DNA of 64,000 bases, from the NCBI RefSeq assembly GCF_041320705.1, contig NZ_JBGGTQ010000004.1:124001-188000 (forward strand). The letters run 5' to 3'. The notes beneath the pieces were generated by a model. That model was not told where the DNA came from and did not search any database. It saw only the letters and a list, made by a program, of their open reading frames with translations. The position numbers were made by a program, and so were the translations under genes. Positions 18,269 through 27,681 of the stretch are shown here, in pieces. Every line of letters begins with the position of its first letter. The first letter of the stretch is position 1. This DNA is from Kineococcus mangrovi (GTDB lineage: Bacteria > Actinomycetota > Actinomycetes > Actinomycetales > Kineococcaceae).

Positions 18269-19485
18269 AGCTGTCCCGGCGGGCCGAGACGACCGAACCG
18301 TTCCACGCGCTCGCCATCGGCCAGCGCGCCGCGGAGCTGGCCGCCCAGGGCCACCACGTCGTCCGGCTCAGCATCGGCGAACCCGACGTCGGGGCGCCGC
18401 CGGAGGTGCTGGCCGCGCTGCGCGAGGTCGCCGACGGCCGGCCCCTGCCGTACACCCCGACGCTCGGGCTGCCGGAGCTGCGCGCCGCGATCGCGCAGGA
18501 CTACCGCGACCGGCACGGCGTCGACGTCGACCCCGCACGCATCGCCGTCACGTCCGGGGCCTCGGCCGCGCTGCTGCTCGTGCTGGCCGCCACCGTCGAC
18601 CCGGGTGACGACGTCCTGCTGGCCGACCCGTCCTACCCGTGCAACCGGCAGCTCATCTCCACCTTCGGCGGCCGGGCGCTCACGCTGCCCACGACGCCGG
18701 GGCAGCGGTACCAGCTGTCCGCCGACGCGGTGCGCCGGGCGTGGACCCCCGCCACGTCGGTCGTCATGGTCGCCTCCCCGTCCAACCCGACCGGCACGTC
18801 GGTGGCCCCCGCGGAACTCGCGGAGCTGTGCGCGCAGGTCGCCGCGCGCGACGCGTGGCGCGTCGTCGACGAGATCTACCTCGACCTCGCCGACCCCGCG
18901 CCCGACGGGACCCCCGCGCCGACGGTCCTGGCCGCCGATCCCGGCGCCGTCGTCGTCAGCAGCTTCTCGAAGTACTTCGGCATGACGGGCTGGCGCCTCG
19001 GGTGGGCCGTCCTGCCGCCCGCCCTCGTCGAACCGGTGGAACGGCTGGCGCAGAACTACTTCATCGCCGCCTCGACCCCGCTGCAGCACGCGGCGCTGGC
19101 CTGCTTCACGCCCGGTTCCCTCGCCGTGTGCGAGGAGCGGCGGGCCGAGTTCCGCGCCCGCCGCGACCTCGTCCTCGACGGCCTCGCCGCGCTCGGGCTG
19201 CCCGTCCCCGTCGTCCCGGACGGGGCGTTCTACGTGTACGTCGACGTGCGCCCCAGCGGCCTGGACGCGTGGGAGTTCTGCGCGCGGGCCCTGGCCGAGC
19301 ACCACGTCGCGCTCACCCCCGGCCGCGACTTCGCGAGCGCCGGGCCCGGCGGGACCGCCGACACCCACGTCCGGTTGTCGTACGCCGCCTCCCGGGCCGA
19401 CCTCACCGAGGGGTTGCGCCGGGTCGGGGAGTTCCTCACGGCTCTTTCCGCCACACCGACACGTGCGAGCGCGACTGCGCGGTGA
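18265..19485 (+). CDS. Class I/II PLP-dependent aminotransferase
   Basis: 406 residues of fold-type I. It has the AspC-like YTPTLGLPELRAAI, SPSNPTGTS, VVDEIYLDL, and the PLP lysine in SSFSKYFGMTGWRLGW (K236), with the carboxylate-binding arginine in HVRLSYA near the end. Similar proteins transaminate aspartate, aromatic or other amino acids; the substrate cannot be read from sequence. It is the last gene of the ftsH-fol run (GTGA with DUF3180) and does not belong to the usual core. Its last 50 bases overlap a convergent methyltransferase gene. Confidence 0.88.
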   Translation: MKLSRRAETTEPFHALAIGQRAAELAAQGHHVVRLSIGEPDVGAPPEVLAALREVADGRPLPYTPTLGLPELRAAIAQDYRDRHGVDVDPARIAVTSGASAALLLVLAATVDPGDDVLLADPSYPCNRQLISTFGGRALTLPTTPGQRYQLSADAVRRAWTPATSVVMVASPSNPTGTSVAPAELAELCAQVAARDAWRVVDEIYLDLADPAPDGTPAPTVLAADPGAVVVSSFSKYFGMTGWRLGWAVLPPALVEPVERLAQNYFIAASTPLQHAALACFTPGSLAVCEERRAEFRARRDLVLDGLAALGLPVPVVPDGAFYVYVDVRPSGLDAWEFCARALAEHHVALTPGRDFASAGPGGTADTHVRLSYAASRADLTEGLRRVGEFLTALSATPTRASATAR

Positions 19486-20176
19486 ACGCCGAGCGGTCCC
19501 ACCCGCCCCAGCGGCTCTCCGGTCGCAACCCCGCGATCCGGGCCATGAGGTCGTACTCGGCCGGCCAGGCGTACCGGTGGTGCGAGAGGAACCGCGACGC
19601 GCTCCCGTCCGCGGCGAACCGGACGTGGTGCGAGGTCAGCCGGCACGCGAGGAGGTCGTAGGTGTCGAACCCGAGGTGCTCGGGCGTGACGTCGAACGGG
19701 CGGGCGTCCTCTCCGGGCGGCAACCGTCGCAGCTCCGGCACGAACGTCTCCACGCAGAACGCGCCCCCGGGGGCGAGGTGGCGGGCCGCGTTGACGAAGC
19801 ACTCGACCTGCTCGTCCTGCTCCAACAGGTTCGTGATGGTGTTGAACACCAGGTAGACGAGCGAGAACTCCCCGTCGACGCGGGTCGTCGCCATGTCGCC
19901 CAGCACGACGTCGACGCCCGGGGCGCCGGCGGCCGTCTTGGCCCGCAACTCCGCGAGCATGTGCGGCGACAGCTCGATGCCCGCCACCGGGACCCCGCGG
20001 GCGGCGAGGGCGAGTCCGACGCGGCCCGTCCCGATCGCGAACTCCAGCGCCCGGCCGGTCCCGGCGAGGTCGGCCAGGACGTCCACCACGGGACCCAGGA
20101 CCTCGGGGGTGGACAGGGCGGCGGTGTCCTCGTCGTAGGTGCGGGCCACGCCCGCGCCCCACAGGTCACCGGTCAC
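19436..20176 (-). CDS. Class I SAM-dependent methyltransferase
   Basis: 246 residues with the SAM motif EFAIGTGRVGLALA (about 42-55), VAGIELSPHM (motif I acidic end) and a VVLGDMATT motif. The C-terminal half has tyrosines and histidines typical of small-molecule methyltransferases; substrate unknown. The GTG at 20176 is chosen because TACCGT lies seven bases upstream. The start overlaps the end of the EEP gene on the same strand by 11 bases. The 3' end overlaps the convergent aminotransferase by 50 bases. Confidence 0.85.
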   Translation of the reverse strand: MTGDLWGAGVARTYDEDTAALSTPEVLGPVVDVLADLAGTGRALEFAIGTGRVGLALAARGVPVAGIELSPHMLAELRAKTAAGAPGVDVVLGDMATTRVDGEFSLVYLVFNTITNLLEQDEQVECFVNAARHLAPGGAFCVETFVPELRRLPPGEDARPFDVTPEHLGFDTYDLLACRLTSHHVRFAADGSASRFLSHHRYAWPAEYDLMARIAGLRPESRWGGWDRSAFTAQSRSHVSVWRKEP

Positions 20177-21242
20177 CCGCCCGACGGTAGGCGCGTCCGG
20201 GACCTCCCTCCAGGGAGTTTCCGCCGGGCCACGCGAGGTCGGCCACGACGGGGGAGTGGGTGCTGCCCCCCGGTGCGCCCTCGGACGTGGCCACGGGGTC
20301 GAACCCGGCGACGAGGACGACGTCGACGCGCGCGAACCCCGGCGAGGAGCCACGGGTGAGACCGGGCTGCGTCCCGACGGCGCGGTGCACGTCGAGGAGA
20401 CCGTGGGACCGCAGCTCGCGCAGGGGTTCGTTGAGCTCGGCGGAGTTCAGGTCGCCCGCCACGACGACGGCCTGACCGGCACCCCGGCGCTGCGCGGCGA
20501 GGTCGGCGAACCGGCGCGCCTCCCCGACGCGCACGCGCGCGGCGTCGCCGGTCGAGCCCGCGGGGCTGCGCGCGACGGCCCGCGCGGAGCAGAACAGGCA
20601 CGGGGAGGCCAGGTGCACCGAGACGACCGCGACGGGGCGCCCACCCACGTCGAGCGTCACGACGTCCGCGGGTCGGGCGCCGGCGGGCAGCCCCGTGACG
20701 GGCTCCACTGCCGTGATGGGGAACCTCGACCACACGGCGTCGCCGTCGCCCTGGCTGCTGGGGGCGCTCCAGCTCCGGTACGGGTACCGCGACCCGTAGC
20801 GGGCCTCGTACCCGGCCCGCTGGGAGGGGCGGACCTCCTGCAGCGCCAGGACGTCGGGGGCGGCGTCGTCCACGAGCCGGGCCAGTCCGTCGGTGCCGCG
20901 GTGGCCGGAGGTGTTGAACGTCGCGACGCGCAGGTCGGGTGTCCGGTCCACCGGGTCGACGCGGTGGAGCGCGTAGGGGACGAGCAGGGCACCGGCCGCC
21001 ACGGCGGGGGCGGTGAGCGCGGCCGTGGACCACCACCAGCGCGCCGCGGTCGTCAGCGGGACGAGGAGGAGGGCCGGGGCGAGCCACCAGAGCGCGAACA
21101 ACCCCAGGACGTAGCCGACGGCGTGGGCGTCGGAGGAGACGAGGACGACCGCGAGGGCCAGGGTCGCGCAGCCGCCGTACCCCAGGACGAGGGCGTGCGC
21201 TGCGTGGCGCCGCGCCGGACGCCCGGGAGGCGTCGGTGGCAC
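20166..21242 (-). CDS. Membrane-anchored endonuclease/exonuclease/phosphatase (EEP) family protein
   Basis: 358 residues. The first ~105 form three membrane helices; the rest is an EEP domain with VATFNTSGH, LALQEVRPSQ (catalytic E), SVHLASP, VVAGDLNSAE (catalytic D and N) and THSPVVADL (catalytic DH-like end with H). Relatives cut DNA, RNA, phosphoinositides or sphingomyelin; many actinobacteria have such outward-facing forms of unknown substrate. The GTG start has CAGGAT six bases upstream. It precedes the methyltransferase and overlaps it. Confidence 0.82.
   Translation of the reverse strand: MPPTPPGRPARRHAAHALVLGYGGCATLALAVVLVSSDAHAVGYVLGLFALWWLAPALLLVPLTTAARWWWSTAALTAPAVAAGALLVPYALHRVDPVDRTPDLRVATFNTSGHRGTDGLARLVDDAAPDVLALQEVRPSQRAGYEARYGSRYPYRSWSAPSSQGDGDAVWSRFPITAVEPVTGLPAGARPADVVTLDVGGRPVAVVSVHLASPCLFCSARAVARSPAGSTGDAARVRVGEARRFADLAAQRRGAGQAVVVAGDLNSAELNEPLRELRSHGLLDVHRAVGTQPGLTRGSSPGFARVDVVLVAGFDPVATSEGAPGGSTHSPVVADLAWPGGNSLEGGPGRAYRRAGDR
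20184..20189 (-). promoter_or_regulatory. -10 element TACCGT, leaderless methyltransferase gene
   Basis: On the minus strand TACCGT is seven bases before the GTG start at 20176. It lies in the last codons region of the upstream EEP gene, giving the methyltransferase a possible promoter of its own. Confidence 0.4.
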
Positions 21243-21303
21243 ACCCCCATCCTGCTACACCCCGGCACCGCCGTCTCCAGGACGACGGGCGACGCCGGGT
21301 CCC

Positions 21304-22479
<1,176 letters not shown>

Positions 22480-22573
22480 CCTGGAAGCGTCGCCGACGGG
22501 CGCCCCGATCGGCAACGCGGGGCCAGCCGCTCGTCGGAGGTCGCCCCGGGTCACCGTCTGACAAGGTGGGGCC

Positions 22574-23119
22574 ATGGCCGGCGCGGACCCCACCCCACCC
22601 TCGAGCTCGGCTGCCCCGTCGGTCGGCGAGCGCGGGGGCGCTGAGCCGTTCGCGCCGGCGGACGTCGTCTGGCAGCGGATCGACCCGCGCTGGGCGACGG
22701 CCCAGCGCCTGGTCGGGGGGATCGTGTTCGGGGTGGCCGCCGTCGTGGTCGTCGTCTGCGCGCTGCTGCTCACCCCGTGGGTGTGGCTCGGTCTGCTGCT
22801 CGTCGTCCCGCTGTGGCTGTGGGACTTCGCGTGGGCGGGCCGGCAGGTGCGGGCCTGGGGGTACGCCGAGCGCGACGACGACCTGCTCGTCGTCAAGGGC
22901 ATCCTGTTCCGCTCGCTCGTCGTCGTGCCCTACGGCCGGCTGCAGTACGTCGACGTCGAGGCCGGCCCCCTCGACCGCCGGTTCGGCCTGGCCAAGGTGC
23001 AGCTGCACACGGCGTCCTCGGACACCGACGCCGCCATCCCCGGGCTCCGGCCGGCCGAGGCCGCCCGGTTGCGCGACCGGCTGGCCGCGCGCGGCCAGGC
23101 GCGGCTGGCGGGGTTGTGA
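22574..23119 (+). CDS. Bacterial PH-domain membrane protein (YdbS-like)
   Basis: 181 residues: a proline/serine-rich N-terminus, two membrane helices (about 52-92), then a bPH2 domain with GILFRSLVVVPYGRLQYVDVE and PLDRRFGLAKVQLHT, the typical repeat of this family. Exact role unknown; B. subtilis YdbST contributes to resistance to some bacteriocins. It overlaps the next PH gene by GTGA. In many actinobacteria such a pair lies between the fol operon and panC, so it is probably core. Confidence 0.82.
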   Translation: MAGADPTPPSSSAAPSVGERGGAEPFAPADVVWQRIDPRWATAQRLVGGIVFGVAAVVVVVCALLLTPWVWLGLLLVVPLWLWDFAWAGRQVRAWGYAERDDDLLVVKGILFRSLVVVPYGRLQYVDVEAGPLDRRFGLAKVQLHTASSDTDAAIPGLRPAEAARLRDRLAARGQARLAGL

Positions 23120-24600
23120 GCCCGCAGGACCCGGACGAGCCCGTCCTGGAGACGCTGCCCGACCGCGTCGCCGACCGGCTGGACGCCCCCACCCGCGCGG
23201 TCCTGGCCGACCCGGGCTGGAAGCGCCTGCACCCCGTCACCCCCGTGCTGCGGGCGTGGAAGGTCGTGGCGGCCGTGCTGGTGGTCGTCGTCGGGCAGAA
23301 CACCGACGAGATCCTGCGGCTGGACCTGCCCGGCTGGGCCCTCACCCTCGCCGTCCTCGGCGGTGTCCTCGCCCTCGCCCTCGTCGGGGCGGGGTTCAGC
23401 GCCCTGGCGTGGCGCCGCACCCGGTACCGCATCGACACCTCGGAGGGGGTGGGCGCCGTGCACGTCGAGCGCGGTGTCCTGTGGCGCCAGCAGCGCCGGG
23501 CCCAGCTCGACCGGTTGCAGGCCGTCGACGTCGTGCGCCCGCTGCTCGGGCGCCTGTTCGGCCTGGCCGAACTGCAGCTGGAGGTCGCCGGCGGGTCCGG
23601 CAGCAAGGTCTCCCTGGCGTACCTGAAGGAGGAGGAGGCCCAGCGGGTGCGCAACGCGCTGCTCGCCGCGGCCGCCGGGCTCGTCGTCGCCGAGGGGCAG
23701 GACGCGCCCGAGGCGCCGCAGCGCGAGGTCGTCGAGGTCCCGCCCACCCGCCTCATCACCTCGACGCTGAAGTCCGGGCTGACGATCTGGATGGTCCTCG
23801 TGCTCGTCGGCATCGGGGTCGGCTGCTTCTTCGCGCGCAGCCTGACGCCGCTGTTCGGTTCCGCCGCGGCGGTCCTGGGTCTCGTCTCGGCCGTGTGGCA
23901 GCGCTTCAGCACCGGGTTCGGCTTCACCGTCGCCGACAGCCCCGACGGGTTGCGGCTCTCGCACGGCCTGCTGGAGCAGCGCTCGCAGACGGTGCCGCCC
24001 GGCCGGGTGCAGGCGCTGCGCCTCACCCAGCCGCTGCTGTGGCGCCGGTCCGGCTGGTGGCGCGTCGAGGTCAACGTGGCCGGCTACTCCTCCGAGTCCG
24101 GTGCGCGCTCCGAGCAGAGCACGACGCTGCTGCCCGTGGGGACGGTGGACGAGCTCGACCTCGTCCTCGGCATCGTGCTGCCCGACCTCGCCACCGACGA
24201 CCGCTCCGCGCTGGACGTCGTGCGCGCCGGGCTCACCGGCTCCGGCACCGACGGCGGGTTCACCCCCGTCCCGCGCCGGGCCCGCTGGCTGGACTGGATC
24301 AGCTGGCGCCGCCGCGGGTACCTCGTCACCGACCACGCGTTCCTGTCCCGCGGCGGGCGCCTCGTGCGCGGGCTCGACGTCGTGCCGCACGCCCGGACGC
24401 AGAGCCTGGGGCTGACGCAGGGGCCGCTGCAGCGCCGCCTGGGCCTGGCCAGCGTGCGCCTGCACTCCACGCCGGGGAAGGTCAGCCCCCGCGTGGACCA
24501 CCTCGCCGCCGACGTCGCCGCGCGGCTCCTGCGCGAGCAGACCGTGCGCGCCCGCGCCGCCCGCGCCGGCTCCGGCCCCGAGCGGTGGATGACCCGCTGA
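23116..24600 (+). CDS. Bacterial PH-domain membrane protein (YdbT-like)
   Basis: 494 residues with four membrane helices in two pairs (about 48-97 and 218-258) and three bPH2 units. Each unit has a version of the RxQxxxLxxTQPLLQRxxG motif, for example RRAQLDRLQAVDV, PGRVQALRLTQPLL and ARTQSLGLTQGPLQRR. The longer partner of the upstream YdbS-like protein, likely in a membrane complex. GTG start overlaps the previous stop. Function unknown. Confidence 0.82.
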   Translation: MSPQDPDEPVLETLPDRVADRLDAPTRAVLADPGWKRLHPVTPVLRAWKVVAAVLVVVVGQNTDEILRLDLPGWALTLAVLGGVLALALVGAGFSALAWRRTRYRIDTSEGVGAVHVERGVLWRQQRRAQLDRLQAVDVVRPLLGRLFGLAELQLEVAGGSGSKVSLAYLKEEEAQRVRNALLAAAAGLVVAEGQDAPEAPQREVVEVPPTRLITSTLKSGLTIWMVLVLVGIGVGCFFARSLTPLFGSAAAVLGLVSAVWQRFSTGFGFTVADSPDGLRLSHGLLEQRSQTVPPGRVQALRLTQPLLWRRSGWWRVEVNVAGYSSESGARSEQSTTLLPVGTVDELDLVLGIVLPDLATDDRSALDVVRAGLTGSGTDGGFTPVPRRARWLDWISWRRRGYLVTDHAFLSRGGRLVRGLDVVPHARTQSLGLTQGPLQRRLGLASVRLHSTPGKVSPRVDHLAADVAARLLREQTVRARAARAGSGPERWMTR

Positions 24601-24670
24601 GGCCGCCCCGGCCACGGGGTCACCGCGAGCCGCACCACCTGGGATCGGCGCGCAGGGGCAGGATGGGGCC

Positions 24671-24859
24671 GTGCGCACTCCCCGGCCCCGGACCCGCCGC
24701 GACCTCGGCGTCACCGCCGCCCTGCAGGTCGTGGCGGCCGTCCTCTGGTGGGCGTGGCTGGCGCCGCGCGGTGTCCTGGGGGTGCTCGCCGCGGTCGTCT
24801 GGACGGTCGCCGCGACGGTGTCCGTCCTGCGCTGGCGCCGCTGCCCTACTCCGCGCTGA
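24671..24859 (+). CDS. Small two-helix membrane protein
   Basis: 62 residues with arginine-rich ends and two hydrophobic helices (about 13-30 and 35-52). No family recognised. The GTG start is six bases after a -10-like CAGGAT and has no Shine-Dalgarno. The last 14 bases overlap the 3' end of the convergent SulP gene. Codon use is like the neighbours, which supports expression, but with this length the call is moderate. Confidence 0.5.
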   Translation: MRTPRPRTRRDLGVTAALQVVAAVLWWAWLAPRGVLGVLAAVVWTVAATVSVLRWRRCPTPR

Positions 24860-26330
24860 CCCGCCCCGCGAGCCGCCCGTGCAGCGCGGCCGTCGCGGGG
24901 TTCATCCCGACGATGACGGCCTCCTTGCCGTGCTCGACGTACTTGCGGCTCACGGCGTCCAGGGCCGCGATGGAGCTGGCGTCCCACACGTGGGCGTCGC
25001 GGAAGTCGATCGTCACGCGCTCGGGGTCGCCGGCGTAGTCGAACTGCGTCACGAGGTCGCCGGAGGAGGCGAAGAACACCTGCCCGTGCACCGAGTACGT
25101 GCCCGGTCCCGGGCCGGGCCGGACCTCGACGAGGTGGGCCACGCGCCGGGCGAACAGCACGCACGCCAGCAGGGTCCCGCCGAGGACGCCGTAGGCGAGG
25201 TTGTGGGTCAGCAGCACGATGACGACGGTCACGACCATCACGGCGGTCTCGCTGCGCGGCATGGCCTTCAGCGTCGCGGGGCGCACGCTGTGCCAGTCGA
25301 AGGCGCCGTAGCAGACGAGGAACATGACGGCCACGAGGGCGGCGAGGGGGATCTGCGCGACGACGTCGCCGAACCCGACGACGAGGACGAGCAGGAACGC
25401 GCCGGCGAGGAACGTCGAGAGCCGCGTCCGGGCGCCGGACACCTTGACGTTGATCATCGTCTGGCCGATGACCGCGCAGCCGCCCATCCCGCCGAAGAAC
25501 CCGGTGAGGATCTGCGCGGTGCCCTGGCCGACGCACTCGCGGGTCTTGGAGGAGCGGGTGTCGGTGAGCTCGTCGACGAGCTGGGCCGTCATGAGGGACT
25601 CCATGAGCCCGACGAGCGCGACGCCCACGGCGTAGGGGGCGATGGTGCGCAGGGTCTCGAGGGTGAACGGGACGTCCGGCAGGCCCAGGGTCGGCAGGGT
25701 CCGCGGCAGCGCCCCGTCGTCGCCGACCGTGCGGACGTCGACGTGCAGGACGACGACGAGGACGGTGAGCAGGGCGACCGTGACGAGCGGTCCGGGGACG
25801 GACTTCACGAACCGCGGGACGACGACGAGCAGCGCCAGCCCCGCGACGAGGACCGCGTAGCCGGTGACCCCGGCGCCGCGCAGGTTCGGCAGCTGGGCCA
25901 GGAAGATGGAGATGGCGAGCGCGTTGACGAACCCCGTCGTGACGCTGCGGGGCACGAACCGCATGAGCCGGGCCACCCCGAGCAGGCCGAGGCCGATCTG
26001 CAGGACGCCCGCGAGCAGGATCGCGGCGATGAGGTACCCGACGCCGTGGCTGTGCGACAGCGGTGCCACGACGAGGGCGACGGCCCCGGTGGCCGCCGAG
26101 ATCATCGCCGGGCGACCGCCGACGAAGGACGTCGTGACCCCCATGACGAACGAGGAGATGAGCCCGACCCGCGGGTCGACGCCCGCGACGATCGAGAAGG
26201 AGATGGCCTCGGGCACCAGGGCGAGCGCGACGACGAGGCCGGCGAGGACCTCGGTGCGCAGCACCCGGGCGGACCGCAGCCACGACGGCCGGCGCAGGGC
26301 AGCACCGGGCGAGGCGAGAGCGGAGGGCAC
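24846..26330 (-). CDS. SulP-family anion transporter with STAS domain
   Basis: 494 residues: about 12-14 membrane helices with the SulP signature (LVPEAISFSIVAGVDPRVG near helix 1-2, then GGMGGCAVIGQTMINVK), and a C-terminal STAS domain with VTIDFRDAHVWDASS. SulP proteins move sulfate, bicarbonate, chloride or dicarboxylates by symport or exchange; substrate not predictable here, and there is no carbonic anhydrase or cys gene beside it. GTG start with TAGAGT six bases upstream. Confidence 0.9.
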   Translation of the reverse strand: MPSALASPGAALRRPSWLRSARVLRTEVLAGLVVALALVPEAISFSIVAGVDPRVGLISSFVMGVTTSFVGGRPAMISAATGAVALVVAPLSHSHGVGYLIAAILLAGVLQIGLGLLGVARLMRFVPRSVTTGFVNALAISIFLAQLPNLRGAGVTGYAVLVAGLALLVVVPRFVKSVPGPLVTVALLTVLVVVLHVDVRTVGDDGALPRTLPTLGLPDVPFTLETLRTIAPYAVGVALVGLMESLMTAQLVDELTDTRSSKTRECVGQGTAQILTGFFGGMGGCAVIGQTMINVKVSGARTRLSTFLAGAFLLVLVVGFGDVVAQIPLAALVAVMFLVCYGAFDWHSVRPATLKAMPRSETAVMVVTVVIVLLTHNLAYGVLGGTLLACVLFARRVAHLVEVRPGPGPGTYSVHGQVFFASSGDLVTQFDYAGDPERVTIDFRDAHVWDASSIAALDAVSRKYVEHGKEAVIVGMNPATAALHGRLAGRVSAE

Positions 26331-26336
26331 CGTCGA

Positions 26337-26342
26337 ACTCTA
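26337..26342 (-). promoter_or_regulatory. -10 element TAGAGT, leaderless SulP gene
   Basis: On the minus strand TAGAGT is six bases before the GTG start at 26330, with no Shine-Dalgarno between. Confidence 0.5.
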
Positions 26343-26390
26343 ACCGTGCGTGACGGTTTCCCCCGCCGCCTCGCGGGGTGCGTCACCCGG

Positions 26391-26579
26391 TCAGCGCGGG
26401 GTGCGCGTCCCCGAGCCGGTGCCGCCGGAGCCGCCGGAGCCGCCGCGGAACTTCGAGACGGCGTCGGTCAGCTTGCGCCGCGTCGCGGGGTCCTTGAGCG
26501 CGCGCTGCGCCTGCTGCGTCACCCGCTTGCCCTCCGGGGACTTCAGGAACCGCCCCAGCTTGCCCACCAGGCCTGCCAC
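26391..26579 (-). CDS. Small hypothetical protein, basic helix with Gly/Ser/Thr tail
   Basis: 62 residues: an amphipathic basic helical region (1-45) and a glycine/serine-rich tail. GTG start preceded by a very good AGGAGG with five bases spacing, which makes it a convincing gene despite its length. Similar short proteins of unknown function occur in actinobacteria. It lies in the gap between SulP and a methyltransferase gene, all on the minus strand. Confidence 0.6.
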   Translation of the reverse strand: MAGLVGKLGRFLKSPEGKRVTQQAQRALKDPATRRKLTDAVSKFRGGSGGSGGTGSGTRTPR

Positions 26580-26666
26580 CGTGACCTCCTCGACCGCTGT
26601 TCGCGGTGCGTCGTCTGCGAGAGGTCCAACGGTGGGGCCCGCCGGGCGGTTCCGCGAGTCGGGGGC

Positions 26667-27374
26667 CTACTTGCGCAGCACGACGGCGACGTCGGTGACC
26701 GCGAACAGGAAGGTCCCGGTGCGCGCGGCCCGCCGCAGGCCCTCGACCCACCCGGCGGCGCGGGCGGCCAGGCCCGGGTCGTCACCGGCCGCGGCGAGGA
26801 TGCCGGTGGCGACCTTCCACGCGACCGAGCCCTCGTCGAAGCGCCGGTGCGGGTCGGCCCAGGAGTGCACCGACTCGACCGCGAACGGGCTGGCGGCGGC
26901 GTGCCGCAGGAGCTTGCGGCCGGCGAACCCGTCGGTGCTGGCGCCCTGCGCGGGGACGTGGGCCACGAAGCGGTCGAGCAGTTCGCGCGTGAGGTCGTCG
27001 TCGTCGCTGGTGAAGAGCGCGGTGTCCCAGTCCGAGTGCGCGAGCACGGCGGTCCCGCCGGGACGCAGGACGCGGTGCACCTCGTGCAGGTGGGCGCCGA
27101 CGTCGGCGAGGTGCTCGACGGCGTTCAGGCTCACGGCCGCGTCGACGCTGCCGTCCTCCAGGGGGAGCGCGTCGAGCTCGGCGATGTGCGCGCGCACGCG
27201 CGGGTCCAGCAGCAGGTCGTCGTCGAGCGCGGCGCCGACGTCGACGGCGTGCACGAGGCGTGGCCCGGAGGCCAGCAGGGCCCGCGTCGTGCGGCCCTGG
27301 CCGCAGGCGAGGTCGAGCGCGACGGACCCCGGGGCGATGGCGGCGAGGTCCGCGACGTTCTCGAAACGACCCAC
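26667..27374 (-). CDS. SAM-dependent methyltransferase (Methyltransf_11 type)
   Basis: 235 residues with SAM motif ALDLACGQGRTTRALL (19-34), VHAVDVGAAL, and PLEDGSVDAAVSLNAVEHL typical of Methyltransf_11, then HRVLRPGGTAVLAH. Substrate unknown. The GTG start has TAGGCT six bases upstream. The conserved adjacency to the polysaccharide locus (divergent from the GH26-like gene) may be chance. Confidence 0.82.
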   Translation of the reverse strand: MGRFENVADLAAIAPGSVALDLACGQGRTTRALLASGPRLVHAVDVGAALDDDLLLDPRVRAHIAELDALPLEDGSVDAAVSLNAVEHLADVGAHLHEVHRVLRPGGTAVLAHSDWDTALFTSDDDDLTRELLDRFVAHVPAQGASTDGFAGRKLLRHAAASPFAVESVHSWADPHRRFDEGSVAWKVATGILAAAGDDPGLAARAAGWVEGLRRAARTGTFLFAVTDVAVVLRK

Positions 27375-27380
27375 CCGCGC

Positions 27381-27386
27381 AGCCTA
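27381..27386 (-). promoter_or_regulatory. -10 element TAGGCT, leaderless methyltransferase gene
   Basis: On the minus strand TAGGCT lies six bases before the GTG start at 27374; no Shine-Dalgarno is present. Confidence 0.5.
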
Positions 27387-27519
27387 CGAGCACCCGGCCC
27401 CCGCCGCCCGCAGGTGCGCCCGGCACCACTTCGTCACCGCTGGTACCTGCTCGGGCGCAGGCGGTTACGGCGTGCCCCCGGTCGGTCGAAGATTCCGCGG
27501 ACGGTCACCCTCACGTGGC

Positions 27520-27568
27520 GTCAAAGTCTCCCGCTCTCACCTACAGTCGTGCCAGCACCGATCGGTGC
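27520..27568 (+). promoter_or_regulatory. Promoter and palindrome before the polysaccharide locus
   Basis: The 307-base gap 27375-27681 has no gene. A possible promoter is GTCAAA (27520-27525), 16 bases, TACAGT (27542-27547). Just downstream is a perfect 14-base palindrome GCACCGATCGGTGC (27555-27568), placed where a repressor would block elongation or initiation. The leader to the GTG at 27682 would be about 125 bases. Confidence 0.4.
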
Positions 27569-27681
27569 GCGCATGGCCGGGGGGCGGTGCGGTCGACGGT
27601 GACGGGGTTCGGGGCACACCGGCCGGCACGCGGTGCCGAGGGGTGCGGGACGCCGTCCGAGGGGGAAGGCGGACTCGCGCA

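Noticed and set aside
22566-27602. 1678-residue open frame on the plus strand
   Set aside because: Shadow frame. It crosses the PH-domain genes, the antisense of SulP and a methyltransferase, and has no domain pattern.
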